Shown here in pieces: positions 16,077-24,519 of a stretch of 25,179 bases of DNA (positions are counted from its first letter, which is position 1; each line of letters opens with the position of its first letter). The notes beneath the pieces were generated by a model. That model did not search any database, was not told the DNA's origin, and worked only from the letters and a program-made list of their open reading frames with translations. The stretch is from Pseudomonadota bacterium (GTDB lineage: Bacteria; SAR324; XYD2-FULL-50-16; JAHJRI01). The translations under genes and the position numbers were made by a program. The stretch is from assembly GCA_022360105.1 (NCBI GenBank), contig JAKSDL010000600.1, positions 1 through 25,179 of the forward strand, written 5' to 3'.

Positions 16077-17843
16077 TCAACTACCCCGTTGTTTTTTCGG
16101 CTTGGGGATATAAAGATCGGTTATGGTGCCTTCGAAGAGTTCAGCTGCCATGGAAAGAGATTCAGAGAGGGTGGGGTGCGGGTGAATAGTCAGACTCAAA
16201 TCCTGGGCTTCACAGCCCATTTCGATGGATAGCGCCATTTGCGAAATAAGCTCGCTGGCGTTTGGTCCTACTATTCCGGCACCCATCACCACATTGCTTT
16301 CTCTGTCAAAAATAATTTTAGTTCGGCCCTCTTTTCGTCCCATAGTCAGGGAGCGACCACTGGCCGACCAGGGGAATACCGCTTTTTCAAAATCGATACC
16401 CTGGGCGATAGCTTGCTTTTCTGTGGCTCCAACCCAGGCAACCTCGGGATCAGTGTAAGCCACAAAAGGGATTACCGTCGCATCAAAAGCGGACTGCTGT
16501 CCGCATGCTACCTCAGCCGCAATTTTACCTTCATAGGAAGCTTTATGAGCCAGCATAGGTTCTCCAACAATATCTCCAATGGCGAAAATCTGTTCGGCAG
16601 TGGTTCGTTGTTGACGATCCACTTGAATATAGCCTTTTTCATCAACAGCCACGCCGACTTTATCCAAACCCAGATCCCTGCTGTTTGGTTTTCTGCCAAC
16701 CGCAACCAGAACCATGTCAAACTCTGCCGGTTCTATTTCCCGATCCGCTGCAAATGTTGCCAATACCCCGGTATTTTGAACAGTCAGGGAAGATACGCTG
16801 GTGTTGAGATAGATCTCCTGATATCGCTTGGATACATAATTGTGGAGAGGTTTGATTAAATCTTCATCCACCATAGGGATCAGGCTGCTACCGGCTTCAA
16901 CTACCGTCACTCCGGAACCTAAAGCATGGTAAATCGTTGCCATTTCCAGTCCTACCACACCACCACCAATAATCAGCATACGATCGGGAATTTGTTTCAG
17001 TTCCAGGGCTCCTGTTGATGTCACGATGCGCCTATCCTTAGGAAATTCGTCAAACATCGTGGCTGACGAACCGGCTGCAATAACAGCTTTTTCGAAGCTT
17101 ACTTTGCGTGTTGATCCATCATTCGTGACCGCGAGTTCATGGGGAGCACTGAAACGGGCATATCCCTGAACAATGGTTAATTTACGCTGCTTGGCAAGGC
17201 TGGAAAGCCCTCCTGTTAATTGGGAGACAATACCTGCTTTCCAGGCCCGCATCTTTTCAACATCCAATTTAATCGGACCGAATCTCACACCAAATTTTTG
17301 AGCTTCAATAGATTCATCAACGACCTTGGCGATATGCAACATCACCTTGGAAGGAATACAACCCACATTAAGACAAACCCCGCCGATTTCCGGATACCGT
17401 TCCACCAATACCACCCGTTTTCCCAGGTCAGCTGCGCGAAAAGCAGCTGTATACCCCCCGGGACCACCCCCTATCACTACAACGTCTGTTTCAATATCTT
17501 CGTTTGGATGAATGATTGGAGTAGGATTTGGATCAGGAGCTGAATCGGGAGAGGGGGATAAAGCGGTTGGCTGCGAGACCGGAATTTCTTCTTCGGGGAC
17601 AATCCCGACAGCCAGGCTGGCAAGTAAGGTATCTTTGGATACCTTTTGCCCCACCTCAATGAAGATTTCTTTGATCATACCGCTATCCGGAGAGGAAACA
17701 TCCATCAGACCGTATCCCAGGTCCAAACGGAAGGCCGATTTACCTTTCCTGATATAGCTGCCGGCAGAAACAATAATCTGTTTTACTGTGACATTGCTGA
17801 CATCACCAATATTCGGGACACGAATTTCTACAAAGTTTTCCAT
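16077..17843 (-). CDS. lpd: Dihydrolipoamide dehydrogenase (E3) with an N-terminal lipoyl-like domain lacking the lipoyl lysine
   Basis: A 588-aa E3 with the layout of Neisseria P64k: lipoyl-like domain (1-80), a Pro-rich linker (about 82-115), then a full FAD/NAD disulfide reductase. FAD motif GGGPGG is at 125-130, the redox pair at C157 and C162 in CLNVGCIPSK, the NAD motif IIGGGVVGLE, and the C-terminal active-site segment TIHPHPTLSESL. The lipoyl-like domain keeps its ends (VEIRVPNIGD, MDVSSPDSG), but where lipoyl domains have ETDKA it reads DLGYG, with Y44 in place of the lysine; it should not be lipoylated. First gene of the operon; GGAAG precedes the start. Confidence 0.95.
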   Translation of the reverse strand: MENFVEIRVPNIGDVSNVTVKQIIVSAGSYIRKGKSAFRLDLGYGLMDVSSPDSGMIKEIFIEVGQKVSKDTLLASLAVGIVPEEEIPVSQPTALSPSPDSAPDPNPTPIIHPNEDIETDVVVIGGGPGGYTAAFRAADLGKRVVLVERYPEIGGVCLNVGCIPSKVMLHIAKVVDESIEAQKFGVRFGPIKLDVEKMRAWKAGIVSQLTGGLSSLAKQRKLTIVQGYARFSAPHELAVTNDGSTRKVSFEKAVIAAGSSATMFDEFPKDRRIVTSTGALELKQIPDRMLIIGGGVVGLEMATIYHALGSGVTVVEAGSSLIPMVDEDLIKPLHNYVSKRYQEIYLNTSVSSLTVQNTGVLATFAADREIEPAEFDMVLVAVGRKPNSRDLGLDKVGVAVDEKGYIQVDRQQRTTAEQIFAIGDIVGEPMLAHKASYEGKIAAEVACGQQSAFDATVIPFVAYTDPEVAWVGATEKQAIAQGIDFEKAVFPWSASGRSLTMGRKEGRTKIIFDRESNVVMGAGIVGPNASELISQMALSIEMGCEAQDLSLTIHPHPTLSESLSMAAELFEGTITDLYIPKPKKQRGS

Positions 17844-18212
17844 TTTCTTCCTTACTACTGGGTCTTCTCAACGAACTCAAAAATCCGGCGATCGTTGGTA
17901 TTCTAGATGTTAAAGTGGATTTGGTATCTTTCTGCAACAACAGTTCCCAAAAAAAGGAAATTAGCGGGTTGTGTTCCCTAGCAAGGCAGTGGGATTGGTA
18001 AATCAGTAATTCTTGCAGAGTCTTAGCAGGTGCTTTTAAGGGAAAATTAAATGCTATAGAGATAATGGCAGGTCTCACAGCCATCCGGAGCCTTCAGCAT
18101 GCTTTGGGTCGCATTTTAGAAAGCCTGTTTAAGTTTAAAGAGGAGATTGCTGTAGTCTGAAGTAGCCAGGGTTGATTGGCAGGAAGGAATTAATCCGCTG
18201 AGATTTCAATAA
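17844..18212. other. Spacer upstream of the lpd-pdh operon
   Basis: The 369-nt region should hold the operon promoter near 17850-17950, but I cannot identify boxes with confidence. One plus-strand frame is open for about 50 codons (around 17999-18157) without a start, ribosome-binding site or recognisable motif. I see no repeat or RNA gene. Confidence 0.4.
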
Positions 18213-18557
18213 TCAGATAAAATAGCTAATTATCCAAAGCAGGGACCCGGCTAATATCCAGGCAAGATTGGATATAAACCTGGATTTCATGTCATTGCCT
18301 TCTTCCTGGGCTTTTTGATTTGAGGATTTATTTATAATCGAGCCACTATATTGATAACCAAAGTTTGCCCTGCCCATGAATCCGCCGAAAAAAGTAAGAC
18401 TGAACAAAACAATCGGTGCTGCACCAACCCAAAACAGCGTATCGTTCAGAGACAGACCGGAATCTTTTTTAAAATACCAAACAATCAAGGTTACCCCAAC
18501 TAACAACAGGCTGTTAGTTACTGTTTTCAATAAGATTCCGGATAGCTTTTTGATCAT
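18213..18557 (-). CDS. Small three-helix membrane protein, probable partner of the LytTR regulator
   Basis: A 114-aa protein with three hydrophobic segments: about 9-29, 41-61 and 94-114, joined by a polar loop (about 66-92) that is rich in Ser, Asn and Glu. No family is firmly recognised. AGGTG precedes the start at five bases. It begins 18 nt after the stop of the 7TM-LytTR gene, so cotranscription is expected. LytTR regulators in Firmicutes are often encoded with a small membrane protein that inhibits them (LytTR regulatory systems); a similar role here is an inference from layout alone. Confidence 0.7.
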   Translation of the reverse strand: MIKKLSGILLKTVTNSLLLVGVTLIVWYFKKDSGLSLNDTLFWVGAAPIVLFSLTFFGGFMGRANFGYQYSGSIINKSSNQKAQEEGNDMKSRFISNLAWILAGSLLWIISYFI

Positions 18558-18575
18558 TGCACACCTGTGATGAAA

Positions 18576-20264
18576 TTAATTCACCTGGATCGAACTCCTG
18601 ATTTCTGTGACGTACTTGTTTCCCACAGGGACATTCTCAATCTCAGAGTTAATAAATTGAAGCTCATAACGACGATTGTTGCGAACCACTTTCCTGGCTT
18701 TGGAAGGATTTACAATGTACGCCTTGGAACAACGTATGAGCTGATTGTTGGTTCCAAAAATCTCCGATATTCTCTTCAACGTCAAATCCAGATCAAACAA
18801 GCGCTCTCCCTTGTCTCCGTACACAATAGATCCACCGGATTCGGACATAATGTAGCTGATTTGCCGCAAATTCACCCTAATCTTGTCTACCTGGCTGATA
18901 CTTTCAGAATCTGTCAGTGTCTGATGCAGAATGCTGCTCCTTTCTTTTTCCGCTAAAAAAGCCGCCTTCTCCACATGTGCCTGGGCAATCGCTTTGTGCT
19001 TTTCGTTTTCAGCCTTTTCCACTAGTTTATAGGATGATGCGAACTCCCGAGCATTAACAAAAACATAAGACAGGGAAAAGAACAAAATTCCAATTGGAAC
19101 AAATCTCGGATTTCTGGCCAGTTGATTTACATAGGCAACCTCCAGAGCGACTGCAATTGCATAAATACATAATCCCAAGAATATTATTATTGAATCTCTT
19201 TTGTTATTCAGGATGGCTCTGCCCATTAAAACCATCCAATAGCAAACAGACAAAAAAATAACCCCATGAAAAACAGGTAATACAAGAGCAATGACCTTGA
19301 CACTGGCAACCAGACATATTACCGAAAAAACGAGAGATGATTTTTGGACAATTTGGTAAAAAAAGGGGATTTTTTCATTTGGATACAGAAGATTCAATAG
19401 GTTGTTATAATAGAAGAAATGCAACGCCATACATAAGTGTATTAACTTCATAAAAAACAACCAGGGAAGCCCGGGAAACAGAGAACCTAAAACATTTTCA
19501 CCAGTACCGGCGACGTAAATGCAGATGAATACTAAAAATAGTATGAAATATAGAAACTGTTTTTCAGGTTTAAAAATATAAATCGAAGAATACACAATCA
19601 CTAACACAGTAAGTATGGCTACAGCTAAAAAATCAACAGCCAAAAATCCAAATCTTGTTTTTTGGACTTTCTTTGAAGAAGAAAAAAGTATTCCTGTTTT
19701 GATTCCACCTGTCAGATGGTGATAATTACTGACTTGCATGGTTATTTCCAAAGGTTTATTTGGTGGCAAATCAAAGTAAATCACTTGCGTTTCCCGATGT
19801 GGTATTTCTTCTCCCAAATCTCTGCCAACTACTCCGTTTGATCCTTTTTCATTCCCGTTAACAAATAGTGTGTAGGCACTGCCAACCCTATTCAAATATA
19901 ATCCGTAGGTTTTTACTTTTTTTGTTTGAGGAAGCAATACCTCCAAACGATAAGTTGCAAAACCTTGATTTTTATACTTCTTGCTATGGTTCCAATCTTC
20001 CGGAACATAGTTGTAAGTTTTCTTGATTGTAGAATCTCCGAAAAGAACTTGCTCTGCCCAATAAAATTCCCATTCTCCGTTTAATGCAACAACATCTTTG
20101 TCTAAGTCATAACTTTCCAAATCAATCGTGCCCTTTTCCGCTATAACCTCTTCTATCCAGAAATTATTTGTTATTGCTTTGAGCGCAATTAGAACAAAAA
20201 CAAAAACTCCAAAAAGAAAATAGAGGTTTTTAGCCATGAATCTTTTATAAATAGAAGCTGACAT
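18576..20264 (-). CDS. Membrane-bound 7TMR-DISM / LytTR transcription regulator
   Basis: A 562-aa one-piece membrane regulator. An N-terminal signal anchor (about 13-31) precedes an extracytoplasmic beta-rich domain (about 55-195; LNGEWEFYWAEQVL, YGLYLNRVGSAYTLFVNG), like the galactose-binding-type 7TMR-DISM sensor domain. Seven hydrophobic helices follow between about 205 and 405, then a charged coiled-coil linker (about 408-450) and a LytTR DNA-binding domain (about 462-560; LFDLDLTLKRISEIF, RCSKAYIVNPSKA, VPVGNKYVTEI). No receiver or kinase domain is present, so signal sensing and DNA binding are in one chain. The start ATG overlaps the ATG of the divergent acyltransferase; an alternative start at 20237 (MAKNLYF) would still keep the anchor. 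Confidence 0.88.
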   Translation of the reverse strand: MSASIYKRFMAKNLYFLFGVFVFVLIALKAITNNFWIEEVIAEKGTIDLESYDLDKDVVALNGEWEFYWAEQVLFGDSTIKKTYNYVPEDWNHSKKYKNQGFATYRLEVLLPQTKKVKTYGLYLNRVGSAYTLFVNGNEKGSNGVVGRDLGEEIPHRETQVIYFDLPPNKPLEITMQVSNYHHLTGGIKTGILFSSSKKVQKTRFGFLAVDFLAVAILTVLVIVYSSIYIFKPEKQFLYFILFLVFICIYVAGTGENVLGSLFPGLPWLFFMKLIHLCMALHFFYYNNLLNLLYPNEKIPFFYQIVQKSSLVFSVICLVASVKVIALVLPVFHGVIFLSVCYWMVLMGRAILNNKRDSIIIFLGLCIYAIAVALEVAYVNQLARNPRFVPIGILFFSLSYVFVNAREFASSYKLVEKAENEKHKAIAQAHVEKAAFLAEKERSSILHQTLTDSESISQVDKIRVNLRQISYIMSESGGSIVYGDKGERLFDLDLTLKRISEIFGTNNQLIRCSKAYIVNPSKARKVVRNNRRYELQFINSEIENVPVGNKYVTEIRSSIQVN

Positions 20265-20778
20265 GAAATATCAACTGGTCGAAAACAACAGAGACAATTT
20301 ATACAACAAACTTCTCTATAACTCCTTTAGTAGTTTAACCACAAGTTGGATAATGAATAATTATCATATAAATGATGAGGACTGCTCAATGTCACCAGGG
20401 GTCGATTTCTACAGTTTGAAGCATTATTTACTCCGATACTCGGATCAAATTCTGGCAGGCATGTCATTCAATTTGAACCACCGACAAGAATATCAGGTAG
20501 AAAAAATGGGGTTTACACTTACGGATGCACAAAAACATTTGAGCTGTGAAGTCCTAAATTTTTTTGTGATCAGCATCCCAAACAGAAACTCCTTTTACGT
20601 GGGACAAGCTAACGTCGAATTGGTCCAATCAATTCTGGAAACCAATAATTTAAGCTCAGTTTATGCAACCTGTTTACCCAAAATCTTCCCGATTTACTCC
20701 CGTTTTGGCTGGAATCTGGTTGATGAAATGGTTCTCGAAAATGAGAACAAACTGTATCTGATCAATTACAGCCTCTAA
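20263..20778 (+). CDS. GNAT-like acyltransferase (autoinducer-synthase-like fold), function unknown
   Basis: A 171-aa cytoplasmic protein. The order of elements fits a GNAT fold: beta1 KYQLVENNRDN, a basic helix, a central hairpin YLLRYSDQILAGMSFNLN, a strand LSCEVLNFFV, and a late helix-strand pair KIFPIYSRFGWNLVDEMV, which is the typical Y-x3-GF/GW end of GNATs. The usual CoA pyrophosphate loop (R/Q-x-x-G-x-G/A) is not clear. The overall pattern recalls N-acyl amino acid synthases of the FeeM/LuxI-like group, but similarity is weak. It diverges from the LytTR gene, the two start codons overlapping within CATG at 20262-20265. Ribosome-binding site is weak (AGAAG). Confidence 0.6.
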   Translation: MKYQLVENNRDNLYNKLLYNSFSSLTTSWIMNNYHINDEDCSMSPGVDFYSLKHYLLRYSDQILAGMSFNLNHRQEYQVEKMGFTLTDAQKHLSCEVLNFFVISIPNRNSFYVGQANVELVQSILETNNLSSVYATCLPKIFPIYSRFGWNLVDEMVLENENKLYLINYSL

Positions 20779-21257
20779 CTGTGCATTCTTATAGAGCTAT
20801 TTTCGACGACGGTGGCAATAGTTTTCGCCCTAATTGAATGCAATTTTATCCATTTTTGAAGATGCTTTGTACAGTGGGACAATCTCATTTCTTTGAGGGC
20901 TGGATTTAACCAACATTGACACTATTTCCTACTCACTGTTTTTATTTAGTTTTATCAAGTTTTAATCATCGATTTTTTACCATTAAAGGCAATCTTATAA
21001 AAATTTTCAACAATCTGTTTCAGTTTTGGTGTATTCTACTGCCGATGATTTCAGGTTTGAATTTTCAAAACCGACTCATTTGCGGAGGGGATGGGTCCGG
21101 TCGGTTTGATATGACCAGATAATTCAGACTTGAGGCTTAAATCAGTATCTATCGGTATTTAGGGATAGGCGGCAAATCGAAAGATACGATTGTAATATTT
21201 TGAGCACAAGTAACTCGCATTGGTAATACCGAACCATTATAATACCAGGGGACTCAA
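20779..21257. other. 479-nt spacer with an 8-bp inverted repeat
   Basis: AAACCGAC (21068-21075) and GTCGGTTT (21100-21107) can pair around a G-rich 24-nt loop. There is no T-run after it, so a terminator is not supported. The rest is AT-rich with no gene I can support. AGGGGA just before 21258 serves the next gene. Confidence 0.4.
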
Positions 21258-21884
21258 ATGAACAAACTCGTAGAGCTGTTAAACGGATATACAGCCGTTC
21301 TTTTTCAAACCGAAATGCCTCCCCATGCCCGGGAGTATTATGAAAGGCAGGTAAAGCAAGGTGATGCCCACGCCCAATATTACCTGGAATTTTTAGACGC
21401 GAAAGAATCAAAAGATTATCGCAAATTGGCAGAATTTATACCTGATGATTGGCTTGAGATTTACGAGGAGGAATACAGAAGCTTTTTGCCGGAATGCAAA
21501 GTGGAATTCATGGATACTTTGTCGTTGATGATACTTGGGAAGCCCATCCTGAAAACTAAAGAGGACGAGGAAGAGATATATAAGCGACAGGCAGATGAAT
21601 TTGGAAAATCACTGGATGAAATCAAGGCTACCAATTCTCAGACCATTGACGGAATAGCGCGTACCAAAGTGTTTTTAAATTTGTTTGGTGATGTTTTACC
21701 ACCTGATGATGAGGGAGAAATCATGATTCCAACTCCTATGATGGCCAAGTTGCTTGGTATATCCTGTGAGCAGGCAGACAAGTTGGTTATGGAACATCTC
21801 CCACTTTCTTTTGAACATCATTCCTCCCTTTCCAAAATCAGTACAGCTCCGCTCTTTAACCGGAAAGTACTTTTTGCCTCCTAG
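21258..21884 (+). CDS. Hypothetical protein, no family recognised
   Basis: A 208-aa soluble, acidic protein without signal peptide or membrane segment. Residues 1-130 are helical and rich in Glu, Lys and Tyr (YYERQVKQGDAHAQYYLEFL resembles a helical repeat). Residues about 157-180 (TPMMAKLLGISCEQADKLV) resemble a helix-turn-helix of the kind that recognises DNA, and the C-terminal 28 residues are Ser/Leu rich. AGGGGA lies at a normal distance before the ATG. It stands alone, between the GNAT-like gene and the lipase foldase (which points towards it). A regulator is possible but not demonstrated. Confidence 0.6.
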   Translation: MNKLVELLNGYTAVLFQTEMPPHAREYYERQVKQGDAHAQYYLEFLDAKESKDYRKLAEFIPDDWLEIYEEEYRSFLPECKVEFMDTLSLMILGKPILKTKEDEEEIYKRQADEFGKSLDEIKATNSQTIDGIARTKVFLNLFGDVLPPDDEGEIMIPTPMMAKLLGISCEQADKLVMEHLPLSFEHHSSLSKISTAPLFNRKVLFAS

Positions 21885-21891
21885 TTTCCAT

Positions 21892-21967
21892 TGCCCTGCT
21901 AACGGTTTGTACAAGCCAAAAACTCATGCTGCCCTGAATCACCTGGTTGATTTTGTTAACAGGGCAG
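21892..21967. repeat. Inverted repeats between convergent genes
   Basis: TGCCCTGCTAAC (21892-21903) pairs with GTTAACAGGGCA (21955-21966) at 11 of 12 positions, and CTGCCCTG (21929-21936) pairs perfectly with CAGGGCAG (21960-21967). The two pairings exclude each other. The site lies between the end of the hypothetical gene and the end of the foldase gene, where a bidirectional terminator would be expected, but there is no T-run. Confidence 0.4.
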
Positions 21968-22120
21968 GTCGGCATGGGATACATTCCTGAGTCTTTTTCT
22001 ATTATGCTGCACATCCTCTTATCGTATCACTCAAATCATCTTCAAACTTACTGACTAAGACTGCAAGCGGATTTTCGTTTGGGAAATCCTGGCCAGTTGT
22101 TGAATTCTCTCTTTTCAGGA

Positions 22121-23206
22121 TTATTTTTGCGCGGATTCAGTCTGTGCTTTCAATGCCTCCAATCCTTTTCGAATCGCTTCGCGGCGTCTAAAGCTTTCAG
22201 CTTGATCACCAAAGGTTTCATTTTGTAGGGCAAAAACAGCGTCCTCTTTTTCCTCTTCAGTCAATTCGGCATTGTTCATAATTTCTGCCTGATCTTGAAA
22301 ATACTGTTCTTCAGCTGCTTTTTCAGTGGCTATTTGTGTATCAACGGCTTCAAGCCTTTGCACGACATCCTTGGAAAAAAAAGACTCTCTGAATTCGTTC
22401 ATTTTTTCCGATCTTTCTTCTGCTGACAGTTCACCAAAATCCTTGGAATAAATCTGAAGCTTTTCTCGATAACGATTGTATGGCTTTGGTTTTTGTTCTA
22501 CCTGGCTTGCCTCATCACCCCACATGTCATGGTTTAGTTTTTCCAGTAATTGTTCTTTTTCAGCTCCATACAGATCCTCGTCCGCCAATATATTAGATCT
22601 ACGGACCGAGTATTCCTTTGATTTGACTTCAGCTCCAAACAAGGCGTCAGCCAACTCGACACCCAGGATTTTTCTGCGATACTCATGAAGTTTAGTCAAC
22701 AGATCCAACACTTCCTGGAAACTGTCCGGATATGTCCATTGTGCTGATTCAGCCGCCAGATCTATTTCACATTGCAAATAATCCTGATAGATTTTCAGTA
22801 TTTTTTCGGCCTGCTCTGGTGGCAGTTGCTGCTTCAGTCTTGTTGAGACAAAACTCAGATGCTCATCCAGACTTCCGCTTTTGGCATATAATCGATGTAA
22901 ATAACGGAAAAATTTCAAGGTATTGTAGTCGATTTTTGCTGTAAAACCGGCAATCCGAGGTGTCGAAGGTCTATCTTCAACCTCAATTCCGCCTGAGGAG
23001 AAGGATTTTTCTTCAATGAAGAATCCTTGATCCGAATTATCGAATATGACTGGTTCCCTTGCTTTTTCCACATCTTTCAAAGAAATTCCGCTATTTGCCT
23101 CAAATACATAATTATCCGGCAATTCCGATTCCCGCTCAAAAAACACCAATACCAGGGCTAGAAGTGCCAACAAACCGACCAGTGCCAAAATTCTTTTTCG
23201 AATCAT
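22121..23206 (-). CDS. lifO: Lipase-specific foldase (lipase chaperone, Lif)
   Basis: A steric chaperone that folds the cognate secreted lipase in the periplasm while anchored in the inner membrane. Layout is typical: a short basic N-terminus (MIRKR), one membrane anchor (about 5-23), a variable segment, then a long helical, Glu/Gln/Lys-rich domain. The ILGVELADALFGAEVKSKEYSVRR stretch matches the family region around LFG. In contrast the conserved R-x-x-F-D-Y-F/C-L-S/T-A motif near residue 95-110 is hard to find; the nearest segment is KFFRYLHRLYAKS. I start at the ATG at 23206 (361 aa); a TTG nine bases upstream is an alternative. It follows the lipase by about 80 nt with a hairpin between. 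Confidence 0.82.
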   Translation of the reverse strand: MIRKRILALVGLLALLALVLVFFERESELPDNYVFEANSGISLKDVEKAREPVIFDNSDQGFFIEEKSFSSGGIEVEDRPSTPRIAGFTAKIDYNTLKFFRYLHRLYAKSGSLDEHLSFVSTRLKQQLPPEQAEKILKIYQDYLQCEIDLAAESAQWTYPDSFQEVLDLLTKLHEYRRKILGVELADALFGAEVKSKEYSVRRSNILADEDLYGAEKEQLLEKLNHDMWGDEASQVEQKPKPYNRYREKLQIYSKDFGELSAEERSEKMNEFRESFFSKDVVQRLEAVDTQIATEKAAEEQYFQDQAEIMNNAELTEEEKEDAVFALQNETFGDQAESFRRREAIRKGLEALKAQTESAQK

Positions 23207-23224
23207 CCGCCTCAATCACCTCAT

Positions 23225-23260
23225 AAAAAAAGGGTACCTCCTGATTCAGAAAGTACCCTT
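23225..23260 (-). terminator. Hairpin with U-run between lipase and foldase
   Basis: On the minus strand AAGGGTAC (23260-23253) pairs with GTACCCTT (23237-23230), giving an 8-bp stem around a 15-nt loop, followed directly by a T-run (23231-23225). This is the layout of a weak intrinsic terminator or attenuator. It lies inside the lip-lif transcript, so partial readthrough could make more lipase than foldase. AGGAGG also lies at the base of the 3' side of the loop. Confidence 0.65.
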
Positions 23261-23283
23261 AACAATCAACCTGATCGCAACAA

Positions 23284-24210
23284 CTAATATCCCATATTCT
23301 TGAGTTCGGCAACGAGCTCAAGGTAAAACTCATCTCGATCAAACCCCGGTGTTATTCCAAAAGGCTGATCGATAATGTTGAGATGATCACATCCGGCACT
23401 ATACCAGGATGCATCCTCGACGCCTCTGAAATTACCCCATTTCGCACTGTTGACACTGACCAAACCATCGTTTGAGCCTTCATGAAGCAACAATATTGGC
23501 CAGGTTCCAATGAAATACCAATTACGGGCGTTGATAGCCATGGTCTTGATTTTTGCCGCCCAACTTTGATAGTAAACGCCAGCTACGTTTGGTGTGTTCG
23601 GGTTGAAATTGTTGATCATATTGGTGCGGGTTAGATCATAACCGTTTTGCAGACTATCCGGATTCTTATCTCCAAAGATAAAAGCGTAGATAAAATCCAA
23701 GGTATCTCCTACCAGCCATTCCAGCGAATCGGGCACCAGGCCTAAAATGACATCGGCAATCACGCTTCCGCGATGAGGACCTGCAATACTGGTATGCGAC
23801 GCAACGTTATCCCCAAGGCCCAAATTCGACACTGCATAACGGGTGTAGATAGTACCATGGGAATGACCGATAATATTGGCCTTTTCCTTACCAGAGATGG
23901 CAAGAATCTCCAAATATTGCTGCTTGAAATCAGCCGCTTTGGCTGCTGTGCTGTCCATTCCATTAACAGAGGTTATGTAGACATCTGCCCCTTCATCTCG
24001 TAGCACATCTTCAAGCCCCCACCAGTAATCCAGGATTCCAAGAATCTCAGCCGAAGCTCCCATTCCATGTGCCAGAACTATTGGGTATCTGGTTGCCGCC
24101 ACATTAGATTTTCCGGCAGCAAAAAGAGTGGTCGGCATTAAAAAAACTGCAACCAGGCACAGCACAACCAACTTCGTGTAAACTCGAATCAATCTTGATT
24201 TTTGATCCAT
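23284..24210 (-). CDS. lip: Secreted triacylglycerol lipase (family I.1/I.2 type)
   Basis: A 308-aa preprotein with signal peptide (basic start, hydrophobic about 11-25, cleavage near FAA-GKS), so it is exported and probably secreted. The lipase motifs are clear: oxyanion-hole region YPIVLAHGM, nucleophile S117 in GHSHGT, catalytic Asp D248 in GSNDGLVS, and H276 in AGCDHLNIID. HSHG and the following GPHRGS resemble Pseudomonas/Burkholderia lipases that need a foldase, in line with the next gene. The mature form has a single Cys (C274), so the usual disulfide is absent. I chose the ATG at 24210 because GGGAGGAGAG lies before it; an in-frame ATG 54 nt upstream gives a poor leader. Confidence 0.9.
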   Translation of the reverse strand: MDQKSRLIRVYTKLVVLCLVAVFLMPTTLFAAGKSNVAATRYPIVLAHGMGASAEILGILDYWWGLEDVLRDEGADVYITSVNGMDSTAAKAADFKQQYLEILAISGKEKANIIGHSHGTIYTRYAVSNLGLGDNVASHTSIAGPHRGSVIADVILGLVPDSLEWLVGDTLDFIYAFIFGDKNPDSLQNGYDLTRTNMINNFNPNTPNVAGVYYQSWAAKIKTMAINARNWYFIGTWPILLLHEGSNDGLVSVNSAKWGNFRGVEDASWYSAGCDHLNIIDQPFGITPGFDRDEFYLELVAELKNMGY

Positions 24211-24519
24211 TCTCTCCTCCCTTTCCAAAAGGTTATATCGTACAGTTGCTTTATAAAATCCCATGTCTGGCTATCATGTTTTAAGATAGGCATTCAAGAT
24301 AAAACTGTATTTTAACCTTTTTTGACCTTCGAGCCTTTCACTAGCTTTAAGTTAATTTATTGTAATTACTGATAATTTATTTAAGTAAGGGGAAAGCAGA
24401 TCAGCAGCGTGTGAAAGGTCAAAATAGGAAAAAAGGGAGGCAAATGCTGAACTAAAGCTGTTGAGCGTGGACGGTAAACCAGTGCTTTGAATCAACACAA
24501 AACAAGGCAGCTGATTTAG
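24211..24519. other. Lipase upstream region with inverted repeat
   Basis: TTTTGACCTT (24320-24329) pairs perfectly with AAGGTCAAAA (24415-24424). The overlapping CCTTTCAC (24334-24341) pairs with GTGAAAGG (24411-24418). This could be a terminator for the GNAT gene at 24520-24984 or a regulatory site for the lipase. No further gene is supported; an ATG behind AGGGAGG near 24440 opens a four-codon frame only. Confidence 0.4.

Noticed and set aside
17803..18084. 93-codon minus-strand frame overlapping the lpd start
   Set aside because: It has no ribosome-binding site or motif, and the lpd start in another frame is well supported by GGAAG and the lipoyl-like domain.
24435..24455. AGGGAGG followed by ATG in the lipase upstream region
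   Set aside because: The frame ends after three sense codons, so it is not a gene; a leader function cannot be supported.
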